Assembly: GCA_036946625.1 (NCBI GenBank) | Contig: JAQIIU010000003.1 | Span: forward strand, 383,961-447,960 | DNA from: Methylorubrum populi | GTDB taxonomy: Bacteria > Pseudomonadota > Alphaproteobacteria > Rhizobiales > Beijerinckiaceae | Direction: 5' to 3' | DNA length: 64,000 nucleotides | Made by a program: the position numbers and the translations under genes | Notes under the pieces: generated by a model | Told to the model about the DNA's origin: nothing | The model's database searches: none | Seen by the model: only the letters and a program-made list of their open reading frames with translations | Shown here: piece after piece, positions 28,512 to 37,142 of the stretch | Layout of the letters: every line of letters begins with the position of its first letter | How positions within the stretch are numbered: the first letter of the stretch is position 1

Positions 28512-29810
28512 TCAGGCATGGGCGAGGGCCGCGTCGGGCACCGCCGCGTTGTTGGCGAGATGGTGCTGCTTCAGCATCGGCCGCAGCACGGCGATGGCGA
28601 GGCAGGCGGCGATCAGGTCCAGGGCCGCGACCGTGTAGAGCACGGTCGACCACGTGCCCGTCGCCTGCATGATCACGTTGCCGACCGGCACGAACAGGGC
28701 CGCCAGACCCTTGGCGCAGTAGAGCACGCCGTAGATCTTGCCGATATGCTTCGAGCCGAAGGTGTCGGCGGCGGTGGCGCTGAACAGCGAGTAGACCTCG
28801 CCCCAGGCCAGGAACACGATGCCCGACAGGATCACGAAGGCCCACGGGTTCGAGCCGAAATAGCCCAGCGCGACGATGCCGATGCCCTCCATCGCGAAGG
28901 CGATGAACATCGTCTTCTCGCGGCCGATCCGGTCGGAGACCCAGCCGAACAGCGGGCGCGAGACGCCGTTCATGATGCGGTCGAGCATCAGGGCGAAAGG
29001 CAGGGCGGCCATGGTGAAGAAGTACAGGTTCACCTGGAAGTGCTTCACGCCGAGATCCTGCGCGATCACGCCGAGCTGGGCCACCGCCATCAGGCCGCCG
29101 GTGACCGTGCAGGTGAACATCGCCAGCATCACCCAGAAGACCGGCGTCGCCAGGGCCTCGCCGAGGGTGTAGTCGCGGCGGGTCTGGAGCACCTTGTCGG
29201 AGTAGCGCACCTCGTCCCTGGCCGGGCTGCGCATGAACAGGGCGGCCAGGATGATCACCGAGCCCTGGATCAGGCCGAAGGTGAAGAAGGCCTGGGCGTA
29301 GCTGCCGGCGTCGATCATCCTGGCGATCGGGATGATGGTGAGCGCCGAGCCCGCGCCGTAGCCGCCCGCGGTCAGGCCGACGGCGAGGCCGCGGCGGTCG
29401 GGGAACCACTTCAGCGCGTTGTTGATGCAGGTCGCGTAGACGCAGCCGACGCCGATGCCGCCGAGAACGGAGCCGAGATAGAAGCCCCAGATCGAGGTCG
29501 CATAGGAATTCATCACCCACGCCGATCCGGTCGTCAGGCCGCCGAACATCACGACACGGCTCGGACCGTACTTGTCGATGAAGTGCCCCTCGATCGGCGT
29601 CAGCCAGGTCTGGACGACGACGAAGATCGTGAAGGCCACCTGGATCGCGGCGCGATCCCAGCCGAAGGTTTTCTGGATCTCGGGGACGAACAGGGTCCAG
29701 GCGTACTGGATGTTGGCCGCCGCCACCATGCAGACGACGCCGAGAACGATTTGCAGCCATCGGTTCGAGGACGGGATCGGCCGGTCCGGGGCAATGGACG
29801 ATAGTGCCAT
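28512..29810 (-). CDS. MFS transporter, oxalate/formate antiporter (OxlT) family
   Basis: 432-residue inner-membrane major facilitator with about 12 hydrophobic helices. N-terminal half: LQIVLGVVCMVAAANIQYAWTLFVPEIQKTFGW, typical of OxlT-like members; the loop GHFIDKYGPSRVVMFGG is the MFS motif after helix 2, and DRRGLAVGLTAGGYGAGSA resembles helix 4-5 of OxlT. ATG 29810 has a strong GAGGGAG ribosome-binding site 8-9 bases upstream. Oxalate is a methylobacterial growth substrate, but related carriers take other small carboxylates, so the substrate is only suggested. Divergent from eutBC. Confidence 0.85.
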   Translation of the reverse strand: MALSSIAPDRPIPSSNRWLQIVLGVVCMVAAANIQYAWTLFVPEIQKTFGWDRAAIQVAFTIFVVVQTWLTPIEGHFIDKYGPSRVVMFGGLTTGSAWVMNSYATSIWGFYLGSVLGGIGVGCVYATCINNALKWFPDRRGLAVGLTAGGYGAGSALTIIPIARMIDAGSYAQAFFTFGLIQGSVIILAALFMRSPARDEVRYSDKVLQTRRDYTLGEALATPVFWVMLAMFTCTVTGGLMAVAQLGVIAQDLGVKHFQVNLYFFTMAALPFALMLDRIMNGVSRPLFGWVSDRIGREKTMFIAFAMEGIGIVALGYFGSNPWAFVILSGIVFLAWGEVYSLFSATAADTFGSKHIGKIYGVLYCAKGLAALFVPVGNVIMQATGTWSTVLYTVAALDLIAACLAIAVLRPMLKQHHLANNAAVPDAALAHA

Positions 29811-30544
29811 GAGCGTGCTCCCTCGTTCCTGCACAGACGTGAGATCCAGCCCGGTCGGATCAGGCGCGGCCGGCATCGGAAGCGTCGGTGCAGAGTGTTG
29901 TCGGTCCTTCCTCTGCCCGCCGGATCCGAGGGGCCGTCTCGTCCTGGGCAGTGGTATGCATTATTTGGTATGCCAATCATGCAGGCAAGAGAAATAATGC
30001 GCGATCCGGCACGAAAGTGATGAGTGAAGGAGAGGGCGGGTATCGGATGTGGTTCAAAAGTGCCGGTCCCTTGCCTGAAAGGCGGGCTCGCCGGGCTTTT
30101 CCGAGGACGGGGCCGCAGGATGCCGCCGTTTCGGGGCGCTCGATGCGCGCGAAGTTCTCGCCGGCCGCCGCCCGTCGCGTTGCTTGCGTTTTCTTGCGGG
30201 CCCTGTTCGCACGTGTCGTGGTGTCGCCTTTCGCGAGCGCTCCTACGCTTGCGCCGAGAGGGGGGAATCGCTTCGTCGTCCAAACGCGCCGAGCTTCGAA
30301 GGCAGGGCTTCTCGCTGGAGCCGCCTGTTGGAGTGCCTCACGAAACGCCCGGTCACCGGTCGTTTCCCTTCGGGCGCGTCGGCGCAGCGGGCGTTTCGTG
30401 AGAGACACTGAGCGATCTGTTCTCGGGCGCCGTTCTTGCTTAGGGGCGCCGATGGCGGGGGCCGAGCCGGCCCCGCCTTCGAGACCCCTCGACAGACCGC
30501 CCGATCCCTGCATCCTGTCGGCCGAGGCCAAGGAGCCACGTTCG
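29811..30544. promoter_or_regulatory. Long divergent regulatory region between the MFS gene and eutB
   Basis: 734 bases without a supported gene. It holds a palindrome TTGGTATGCCAA (29965-29976) and a nearby half-site TGGTATGCA (29952-29960), resembling operators of FCD-class GntR repressors. A 15-bp perfect inverted repeat (30337-30351 and 30388-30402) lies in the eutB leader. No cobalamin-riboswitch core was found although the enzyme uses adenosylcobalamin. Confidence 0.4.
30337..30402. repeat. 15-bp inverted repeat in the eutB leader
   Basis: CTCACGAAACGCCCG at 30337-30351 and its exact complement at 30388-30402, with a 36-base spacer that is itself GC-rich. It starts about 200 bases upstream of eutB. 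Could be an RNA hairpin or a repeat remnant. Confidence 0.6.
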
Positions 30545-31927
30545 ATGCCCTACCGTCACACCGTCGGTCCCCGAACCCACGTCTTCGCCGATCTGGCGAC
30601 GCTGATGGCCAAGGCGACCCCGGTGCGATCCGGCGACTGCCTCGCGGGCATCGCCGCCGAATCGGCCGAGGAGAACATGGCCGCCCGCTGGTGCCTGGCC
30701 GAGGTGCCGCTCCGGGAGATCCTGGCGCGTCCGCTGATCCCGTACGAGGCCGACGATGTCACGCGCCTGATCCTCGACGACCACGACGAGGCGGCCTTCG
30801 CCGAGATCGCGGGTCTGACCGTCGGCGACTTTCGCGAATTCCTGCTCACCGCCTCCTCCGAGACGCTCGCCCGCATCGCGCCGGGCGTGACCCCGGAGAT
30901 CGCCGCGGCGGTGTCGAAGATCATGCGCAACCAGGATCTGATCCTGGTCGCCCGCAAGTGCCGCGTCGTCACCCGCTTCCGCAACACGATCGGCCTGCCC
31001 GGGACGCTCGCCGTGCGGCTCCAGCCCAACCACCCGACCGACGACCCGGCGGGCGTCACCGCCTCGATCCTCGACGGCCTCGCCTACGGCTGCGGCGACG
31101 CGGTGATCGGCATCAACCCGGTCTCCGATTCGATTCAGACCATGGGCACCTTGCTCAGCCTGTTCGACAGCATCATCGGGCGCCTCGAGATCCCGACGCA
31201 GTCCTGCGTGCTCACCCACGTCACCACCACGCTCGACGCGATGAATCGCGGCCTGCCGGTCGATCTCGTTTTCCAGTCGATCGCCGGGACGCAGCGCGCC
31301 AATGCGAGCTTCGGCGTCACCCTGCCAATTCTCCAAGAGGCGCACGAGGCGGCACTCGCGCTCAAGCGCGGCACGCTCGGCGACAACGTGATGTATTTCG
31401 AGACCGGCCAGGGCTCGGCGCTCTCGGCGGACGCCCATCACGGCATCGATCAGCAGACGTGCGAGGCCCGCGCCTACGCCGTCGCCCGCCGCTACCGGCC
31501 GCTTCTGGTCAACACCGTCGTCGGCTTCATCGGGCCCGAATATCTCTACGACGGCAAGGAGATCATCCGCGCCGGGCTGGAGGACCATTTCTGCGGCAAG
31601 CTGATGGGCGTGCCGCTCGGCGTCGACGTCTGCTACACCAACCACGCCGAGGCCGATCAGGACGACATGGACACGCTCCTGACCCTGCTCGGCGCGGCGG
31701 GCTGCACCTACGTGATGGGCATTCCCGGCGCCGACGACGTGATGCTGAACTACCAGTCCACCTCGTTCCACGACCAACTCTACATCCGCGAGGTGCTGGG
31801 GCTGAGGCGGGCGCCGGAATTCGAGGAATGGCTCGCCCGGATCGGGCTCACCGATGCGAGCGGCGCGCTCCTGCCCGGCGGGGCCGCTTCCCGCCTGCTT
31901 ACCGCCGCGCCGGACCTCGCCGCATGA
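30545..31927 (+). CDS. eutB: Ethanolamine ammonia-lyase large subunit
   Basis: With EutC, cleaves ethanolamine to acetaldehyde and ammonia by an adenosylcobalamin radical mechanism. 460 residues, normal for EutB, covering the TIM-barrel catalytic subunit. Recognisable blocks: ETLARIAPGVTPEIAAAVSK, RFRNTIGLPGTLAVRLQPNH, GCGDAVIGINPVSDS, FQSIAGTQRANASFG, MYFETGQGSALSADAHHG, MGVPLGVDVCYTNHAEADQ. ATG 30545 is preceded by AAGGAG 9 bases upstream. The stop overlaps eutC (ATGA). No carboxysome-shell or other eut genes are nearby, so this is the simple EutBC type. Confidence 0.95.
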   Translation: MPYRHTVGPRTHVFADLATLMAKATPVRSGDCLAGIAAESAEENMAARWCLAEVPLREILARPLIPYEADDVTRLILDDHDEAAFAEIAGLTVGDFREFLLTASSETLARIAPGVTPEIAAAVSKIMRNQDLILVARKCRVVTRFRNTIGLPGTLAVRLQPNHPTDDPAGVTASILDGLAYGCGDAVIGINPVSDSIQTMGTLLSLFDSIIGRLEIPTQSCVLTHVTTTLDAMNRGLPVDLVFQSIAGTQRANASFGVTLPILQEAHEAALALKRGTLGDNVMYFETGQGSALSADAHHGIDQQTCEARAYAVARRYRPLLVNTVVGFIGPEYLYDGKEIIRAGLEDHFCGKLMGVPLGVDVCYTNHAEADQDDMDTLLTLLGAAGCTYVMGIPGADDVMLNYQSTSFHDQLYIREVLGLRRAPEFEEWLARIGLTDASGALLPGGAASRLLTAAPDLAA

Positions 31928-32706
31928 GCGCCGAGACCCACGACCTCTGGCGGCGGCTGGCCCGCCTCACCCCCGCCCGGATCGGCCTCGGCCGCGCCGG
32001 GGCCGGCCTGCCGACCCGCGAGGTGCTGAAGTTCGGCCTCGCCCACGCCCAGGCCCGCGACGCCGTCCACACGCCGATGGACGCCGCCGCGATCGCCGCC
32101 GCCATCGAGGCGCTGGGCTATCCCGCCGTCGTCGTGACCTCGGGCGCGGAGGATCGCGCGACCTATCTGCGCCGCCCCGATTACGGGCGCCGCCTCTCGC
32201 CCGCGAGCCTGAAGGCCCTCTCCGATTCGGCCGCCGAGCCCGTCGACCTCGCCCTCGTCGTGGCCGACGGCCTCTCGGCGCGGGCGGTCCACGAGGGGGC
32301 CGCCGCGATGCTCGCCGCCTTCAGGCCCCACGCGGACCGGGCCGGCTGGCGCCTCGCCCCGGTGGTGGTCGCGACCCAGGCGCGGGTCGCGCTCGGCGAC
32401 GCGGCCGGCGCCGCCCTGAAGGCCCGGGCCGCCGTGGTGCTGATCGGCGAGCGCCCCGGCCTGTCCTCGCCCGACAGCCTCGGCCTCTACGTCACCTTCG
32501 ATCCGAGGCCCGGGCGCTCGGATGCGGAACGAAACTGCATCTCGAACGTCCGGCCCGCGGGCCTGAGCTTCGATCTGGCCGCGTTCAAGCTGAACTGGCT
32601 GCTGGTCCAGGCCTTCTCGCGCGGGCTGACCGGAGTGAATCTCAAGGACGAGAGCGACCGGCTGATCGAGGCGGGCGCGCCGGACACTGTCATCGGCGCG
32701 GGATGA
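31924..32706 (+). CDS. eutC: Ethanolamine ammonia-lyase small subunit
   Basis: Small subunit that completes the B12-binding interface with EutB. 260 residues. Family blocks visible: RIGLGRAGAGLPTREVLKFGLAHAQARDAVH, LALVVADGLSARAVHEGA, VVLIGERPGLSSPDSLGLYVTFDPRPG and ERNCISNVRPAGLSF. ATG 31924 overlaps the eutB stop, giving stoichiometric coupling. Confidence 0.95.
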   Translation: MSAETHDLWRRLARLTPARIGLGRAGAGLPTREVLKFGLAHAQARDAVHTPMDAAAIAAAIEALGYPAVVVTSGAEDRATYLRRPDYGRRLSPASLKALSDSAAEPVDLALVVADGLSARAVHEGAAAMLAAFRPHADRAGWRLAPVVVATQARVALGDAAGAALKARAAVVLIGERPGLSSPDSLGLYVTFDPRPGRSDAERNCISNVRPAGLSFDLAAFKLNWLLVQAFSRGLTGVNLKDESDRLIEAGAPDTVIGAG

Positions 32707-33101
32707 CGGCCTTCGCCGATCCGCAGGACTGTCGAGATTGATGTCCGGTTCCGAATGTCCGTCTCGACACTCTCGGAATCGCGCGGGTTCACGCCGAAAA
32801 ACGGCCGTCGTGCGGGACCGCGCGAGGGGACCGGCGCGTTGATGGTGCGAAGTCATCCGGAAGCCGGCGTAAGCTGAGCTGTTGCGGCCTCGACACACCG
32901 CGAAAGCAACCTGACTTTGCCTTGAGCTGTGCCTTCGAGCGCCGCAATCCGACCATAAACCGAGACGACTTCCGGGGTCGCGGTAAACGCTGTCGCTCCA
33001 ACGCTTTACCGCAGGGTTTCGAGGACGTCGAAGGACGTTTTTCGCGTGAGGCCGTGACGGGCCGCGCGGGCCTCGGAGGCGTAACGGGACCGGGATCAGC
33101 G
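32707..33101. other. Intergenic region between eutC and ilvD
   Basis: 395 bases. No gene or clear terminator seen. It must contain the ilvD promoter and leader; short frames across it lack the codon bias of neighbours. Confidence 0.4.
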
Positions 33102-34832
33102 ATGGACGCGCGTCAGACCGACAAGTCGAAGCTGCCGAGCCGGCACGTGACGGAAGGGTCCGCGCGCGCGCCCCACCGCTCGTACCTCTACGCCATGGGC
33201 CTGACGACCGAGCAGATCCACCAGCCGCTGGTCGGCGTCGCCTCGTGCTGGAACGAGGCCGCGCCCTGCAACATCTCGCTGATGCGCCAGGCCCAGGCCG
33301 TGAAGAAGGGCGTCGCCGCCGCCCACGGCACCCCGCGCGAATTCTGCACCATCACCGTCACCGACGGCATCGCCATGGGCCACGGCGGCATGCGCGCCTC
33401 GCTGCCGTCCCGCGAGGTCATCGCCGATTCGGTCGAGCTGACCATGCGCGGCCACGCCTACGATGCGCTGGTGGGGCTGGCCGGCTGCGACAAGTCCCTG
33501 CCCGGCATGATGATGGCCATGGTGCGCCTCAACGTGCCCTCGATCTTCATCTACGGCGGCTCGATCCTGCCCGGCTCGTTCCGCGGCCGGCCGGTCACGG
33601 TGCAGGATCTGTTCGAGGCGGTCGGCAAGGTCGCCGTCGGCGACATGAGCCTCGAAGACCTCGACGAACTGGAGCGGGTCGCCTGCCCCTCGGCCGGCGC
33701 CTGCGGCGCGCAGTTCACCGCCAACACCATGGCCACCGTCTCCGAGGCGATCGGCCTCGCGCTGCCCTACTCGGCCGGCGCGCCGGCCCCTTACGAGATT
33801 CGCGACCAGTTCTGCGCCGCCGCCGGCGAGAAGGTGATGGAGTTGATATCCAAGGGCATCCGCCCGCGCGACATCGTCACCCGGAAAAGCCTGGAGAACG
33901 CCGCCGCCACGGTCGCGGCCTCGGGCGGCTCGACCAACGCGGCGCTGCACCTGCCGGCGATCGCGCACGAATGCGGCATCGCGTTCACCCTGTCCGACGT
34001 CGCCGAGATCTTCCGGAAGACCCCCTACATCGCCGACCTGAAGCCCGGCGGTCGCTACGTCGCCAAGGACATGTTCGAGGTCGGCGGCATCCCGCTCCTG
34101 ATGAAGACGCTGCTCGATCACGGCTACCTGCACGGCGACTGCCTCACCGTCACCGGCCGGACGATTGCGGAAAACCTCGCCAAGGTCGTCTGGAACCCGG
34201 ACCAGGACGTGGTGCGCCCGGCGAACCAGCCGATCACCGTCACCGGCGGCGTGGTCGGCCTCAAGGGCAACCTCGCCCCGGAGGGCGCCATCGTGAAGGT
34301 CGCCGGCATGCCGGCCGAAAAACAGGTCTTCACCGGCCCGGCCCGCGTCTTCGACGGCGAGGAGGCCTGCTTCGAGGCGGTGCAGAACCGCACCTACAAG
34401 CCCGGTGAGGTTCTGGTCATCCGCTACGAGGGCCCGAAGGGGGGCCCCGGCATGCGCGAGATGCTCTCGACCACCGCCGCCCTCTACGGCCAGGGCATGG
34501 GCGACAAGGTGGCGCTGATCACCGACGGGCGCTTCTCCGGCGCGACCCGCGGCTTCTGCGTCGGCCATGTCGGCCCCGAGGCCGCGGTCGGCGGCCCGAT
34601 CGGCCTGCTGCGCGACGGCGACATCATCACCCTCGACGCGATCAACGGTACGCTCGACGTGGCGCTCTCCGGCGAGGAACTGGCCCGGCGCCGCAGCGAA
34701 TGGACGCCGCGGGGCAACGCCGCGACCTCCGGCTATCTCTGGAAATACGCGCAGTCCGTCGGGCCTGCGGTGAACGGTGCCGTCACCCATCCGGGCGGCG
34801 CAGCGGAGACGCAGGTCTATGCCGACATCTAG
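33102..34832 (+). CDS. ilvD: Dihydroxy-acid dehydratase
   Basis: Dehydrates 2,3-dihydroxy acids in valine/isoleucine synthesis; Fe-S enzyme of the IlvD/Edd superfamily. 576 residues, the shorter class (E. coli IlvD is about 616), so a sugar-acid dehydratase is an outside alternative. Cluster Cys in VGLAGCDKSLPGM and CPSAGACGAQFTANTMA, plus an N-terminal Cys in GVASCWNEAAPCNISL; Mg/substrate block TDGRFSGATRGFCVGHV. ATG 33102 (MDARQTDKSKLPSRHVTEG) was chosen by homology; the frame is open for 60 codons upstream. The 3' end overlaps the next gene by 14 bases. Confidence 0.92.
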   Translation: MDARQTDKSKLPSRHVTEGSARAPHRSYLYAMGLTTEQIHQPLVGVASCWNEAAPCNISLMRQAQAVKKGVAAAHGTPREFCTITVTDGIAMGHGGMRASLPSREVIADSVELTMRGHAYDALVGLAGCDKSLPGMMMAMVRLNVPSIFIYGGSILPGSFRGRPVTVQDLFEAVGKVAVGDMSLEDLDELERVACPSAGACGAQFTANTMATVSEAIGLALPYSAGAPAPYEIRDQFCAAAGEKVMELISKGIRPRDIVTRKSLENAAATVAASGGSTNAALHLPAIAHECGIAFTLSDVAEIFRKTPYIADLKPGGRYVAKDMFEVGGIPLLMKTLLDHGYLHGDCLTVTGRTIAENLAKVVWNPDQDVVRPANQPITVTGGVVGLKGNLAPEGAIVKVAGMPAEKQVFTGPARVFDGEEACFEAVQNRTYKPGEVLVIRYEGPKGGPGMREMLSTTAALYGQGMGDKVALITDGRFSGATRGFCVGHVGPEAAVGGPIGLLRDGDIITLDAINGTLDVALSGEELARRRSEWTPRGNAATSGYLWKYAQSVGPAVNGAVTHPGGAAETQVYADI

Positions 34833-35706
34833 GACTGTCCCTCTCCGGCCCGCGCGGCCGGTCGGGGCCGATCCGAGTCGGCTCCGGACGGGGCTTCTGG
34901 CCGGCTTCCTCGGCTTCGGGCTGATGCTCGCCGCCGCCGATCCCGCCGCCGCGCTCGACGCGACCGCGCGCACGCCGGTGCCCGAGAAGGGGTTTCGCTC
35001 GGGGCGCGACGCCCTGCGCTCGGGCGTGCGCGACTACAACGCGGGCGACAAGCAGGGCGCCGTGCGGGCGCTCGAATACGCCGCCGACCAGGGCCAGACC
35101 CTGGCGCTGTGGAAGCTCGGCCGCATGTACGCGGACGGCGACGGCGTGCCCCACGACGACCTGAAGGCGTTCGAATACTTCTCGCGCATCGCCGACGACA
35201 ACACCGACGATACGCCCGACACGCCGAATTCGGGCGTGGTGGCGAGCGCCTTCAACGCGCTCGGCACCTACTTCCTCGAAGGGATCAAGGGCACCTACGT
35301 GCGCTCGAACCCCGAGCGCGCCTACGACATGTTCAACTACGCGGCGTCGTATTTCGGCGACCCCAACGCGCAGTACAACCTGGCCCGGCTCTATCTCGAC
35401 GGCACCGGCGTCGAGCAGGATCCGCGCAAGGCCGCGCGCTGGTTCAACCTCGCCGCCGAGAAGGGCCATCGCCAGGCCCAGGCGCTGCTCGGCGACATGC
35501 TCGTCAACGGCGTCGGCGTGCAGCGCCAGACCGTGCGCGGCCTGACCTGGCTCGCCATCGCCCGCACGGGGGCGCAGGGCGCGGGCGATACGTGGATCGT
35601 CGATCTCTACGACAAGGCCTGGGCCTCGGCGAGCGAGAGCGACCGGGCGGATGCGATGGCGCAGGCGCAGTCGCTGTCCACGGGCTCGACGCGGCGGCGG
35701 CGGTAG
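34819..35706 (+). CDS. ExoR-like periplasmic Sel1-repeat protein
   Basis: 295 residues: short basic N-terminus, hydrophobic export segment (LLAGFLGFGLMLAAADPAAA), then Sel1/TPR-like repeats such as TLALWKLGRMYADGDGVPHD, AQYNLARLYLDGTGVEQDP and RQAQALLGDMLVNGVGVQ. The spacing and sequence resemble rhizobial ExoR, the periplasmic inhibitor of the ChvG/ChvI (ExoS) system that controls exopolysaccharide and motility. No chvGI genes are nearby, so this role is by resemblance only. ATG 34819 lies inside the ilvD 3' end. Confidence 0.8.
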   Translation: MPTSRTVPLRPARPVGADPSRLRTGLLAGFLGFGLMLAAADPAAALDATARTPVPEKGFRSGRDALRSGVRDYNAGDKQGAVRALEYAADQGQTLALWKLGRMYADGDGVPHDDLKAFEYFSRIADDNTDDTPDTPNSGVVASAFNALGTYFLEGIKGTYVRSNPERAYDMFNYAASYFGDPNAQYNLARLYLDGTGVEQDPRKAARWFNLAAEKGHRQAQALLGDMLVNGVGVQRQTVRGLTWLAIARTGAQGAGDTWIVDLYDKAWASASESDRADAMAQAQSLSTGSTRRRR

Positions 35707-35714
35707 TCCTCGAA

Positions 35715-35742
35715 AACCCCTCCCCCCTCTGCGGGGGAGGGC
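35715..35742. terminator. CTCCCCC hairpin after the ExoR-like gene
   Basis: Arms CCCCTCCCCC and GGGGGAGGG flank a TCTGC loop a few bases beyond the stop at 35706. Belongs to the hairpin type at 791, 13019 and 47321. No T-run. Confidence 0.4.
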
Positions 35743-35754
35743 TGGCGGCGTCTC

Positions 35755-35920
35755 ATACCGTTTCCGATTGGTCGCTTCGGGTTTCGCCCCCCTCCGTCAT
35801 CGCGAGCGGCCGCGAAGCGATCCAGGGCGCGACAGGTCCGGAAAGGTCGCGCCCTGGATCGCCACGGCTTCGCCTCGCGATGACGCAGGAGAGGCCGAAG
35901 TCAGCAACCGGATGGCGTAT
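35755..35920. repeat. 166-bp dispersed element, family B copy 2
   Basis: Same length and order as 12842-13007, starting ATACCGTTTCCG and ending GGCGTAT, with the same central hairpin (GATCCAGGGCGCGAC and complement). Its last base is the first base of the minus-strand exonuclease III stop codon (TCA at 35920-35922). Confidence 0.8.
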
Positions 35921-36714
35921 CACCCGTCGCTCAGTTCCACCGTCACCGGCACGTGGTCCGACGGCTTTTCCAGGCCGCGCAGGTGGCGCTGCACCGAGGC
36001 CGAGACGAGGCGGTCGGCGGCCTGGGGCGAGAGCAGCAGGTGGTCGATGCGGATGCCCTGATTCCGCGGCCAGCAGCCGGCCTGATAATCCCAGAAGGTG
36101 TAGAGGCCGGCGCTCGGCTCGCAGGCCCGCAGGCCGTCCGTAAAGCCCTCCGCCAGGAGCGCCCGGAAGGCGCGGCGGGTGTCGGGCAGGAACAGTGCGT
36201 CCTGGGTCCAGGCGGCCGGGTCGGCGGCGTCCTCGGGCTCGGGGATCACGTTGAAGTCGCCCGCCAGCACCAGCGCCTCCTCGGAGGCCGTCAGGGCGCG
36301 GGCATGCGCCTTCAGGCGGGCCATGAAGGCGAGCTTGTAGCTGTATTTCGGCCCCGGCGCCGGGTTGCCGTTCGGCAGGTAGATCGAGGCGATCCGCACC
36401 GGCGCCACGCCCTCGCCGTGCACCAGCGCCTCGATGTAGCGCGCCTGCTCGTCCTCGGCGTCGCCGGGCAGGCCGCGCAGCACCTGCGTGTGCTGCAGCG
36501 GCGCGCGCACGAGCAGGGCGACGCCGTTATAGGCCTTCTGCCCCAGCGTCTCGACGGCGTAGCCCGCCGCCTCGACCTCGGCGCGGGGGAAGGCCGCGTC
36601 TTGGCCTTTCAGCTCCTGCAGGCAGACCACGTCGGGCTTGGCCTCGTCGAGGAAGCCCAGCAGATGGCCGACCCGCTGCTTGATCGAATTGACGTTCCAG
36701 GTGGTGATCCGCAT
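35920..36714 (-). CDS. xth: Exodeoxyribonuclease III
   Basis: AP endonuclease/3'-exonuclease of base-excision repair (endonuclease-exonuclease-phosphatase fold). 264 residues. Motifs in order: MRITTWNVNSIKQRVGHLL, CLQELKGQD (metal Glu), SIYLPNGNP, LAGDFNVIPEPEDAAD, FWDYQAGCWPRNQGIRIDHLLLS and the final SDHVPVTVEL catalytic His. ATG 36714 was chosen to match the family N-terminus. Confidence 0.95.
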   Translation of the reverse strand: MRITTWNVNSIKQRVGHLLGFLDEAKPDVVCLQELKGQDAAFPRAEVEAAGYAVETLGQKAYNGVALLVRAPLQHTQVLRGLPGDAEDEQARYIEALVHGEGVAPVRIASIYLPNGNPAPGPKYSYKLAFMARLKAHARALTASEEALVLAGDFNVIPEPEDAADPAAWTQDALFLPDTRRAFRALLAEGFTDGLRACEPSAGLYTFWDYQAGCWPRNQGIRIDHLLLSPQAADRLVSASVQRHLRGLEKPSDHVPVTVELSDG

Positions 36715-36794
36715 GGGGCGTGAGGAGGCTCGGCCGGGAGGGGCTTTCGTCATCGGGCCTTCGCGCGGCCCTGGCAAGGCGGGCACCGTCCGCC

Positions 36795-36900
36795 GGGCGC
36801 GAAGAGCGCCCCGCAAAGCGGGTCTCGGCTTTTGCCGAGACGTCGAGCGGAGCGAAAGCCTGAGGCCGCGGATGCGGCCGCCGGCGCTTGAGGCCGGAGG
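36795..36900. repeat. Dispersed element, family A copy 2
   Basis: Shares the GAGCGGAGCGAAAGCCTGAG...CCGCCGGCGCTTGAGGCCGG core with the copies at 6443 and 48454. It lacks the terminal inverted repeats of copy 1, so it is a partial copy. It supplies the ribosome-binding-site region of the adjoining broken gene. Confidence 0.6.
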
Positions 36901-36908
36901 AGAAACCC

Positions 36909-37030
36909 TTGGATGCGTCCTGGTTCGAGCCTGTGCGGGCCTATTGCGAGCGCGGCGACGGCGCCTTCTGGGCCGAGCCGGTCAATGCGCCGACCAATGC
37001 CGCCTTCCTCGTCGCGCCCTGGATCGCTTA
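36909..37030 (+). pseudogene. Truncated ceramidase-like gene fragment
   Basis: A TTG start with a good GGAGGAG ribosome-binding site (36897-36903) opens MDASWFEPVRAYCERGDG and continues FWAEPVNAPTNAAFLV. This matches the N-terminus of the bacterial ceramidase/alkaline phytoceramidase-like membrane family (YCER...FWAEPLNA.TN.AF). After about 36 residues homology stops exactly where a family B repeat piece begins (37013-37054), and no remaining membrane helices are found before the prpE end at 37143. So it is a decayed remnant. Family identity comes from a short motif. Confidence 0.6.
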
Positions 37031-37054
37031 CGCCGAGCCTCGCGATGACGGCGG
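37013..37054. repeat. Partial family B element at the breakpoint of the ceramidase-like fragment
   Basis: GTCGCGCCCTGGATCGCTTA and the following GCCGAGCCTCGCGATGACGG match the right half of the 166-bp family B element. It starts where similarity to the ceramidase family ends. Confidence 0.65.
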
Positions 37055-37142
37055 GTGGCAGACCCCGATGTCCCTCCACCAGGGCTCCGCCCTGGACCCT
37101 ATGAGCCTGGACCCTATGAGAAGGACACGTCCAACCTCGATT

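Noticed and set aside
29977..30531. 184-codon frame in the MFS-eutB gap
   Set aside because: Arg/Ala-rich, overlaps an inverted repeat and the eutB leader, no domain features.
29811..30544. Cobalamin riboswitch upstream of eutB
   Set aside because: No B12-box-like GCCACTG core could be found in the leader.
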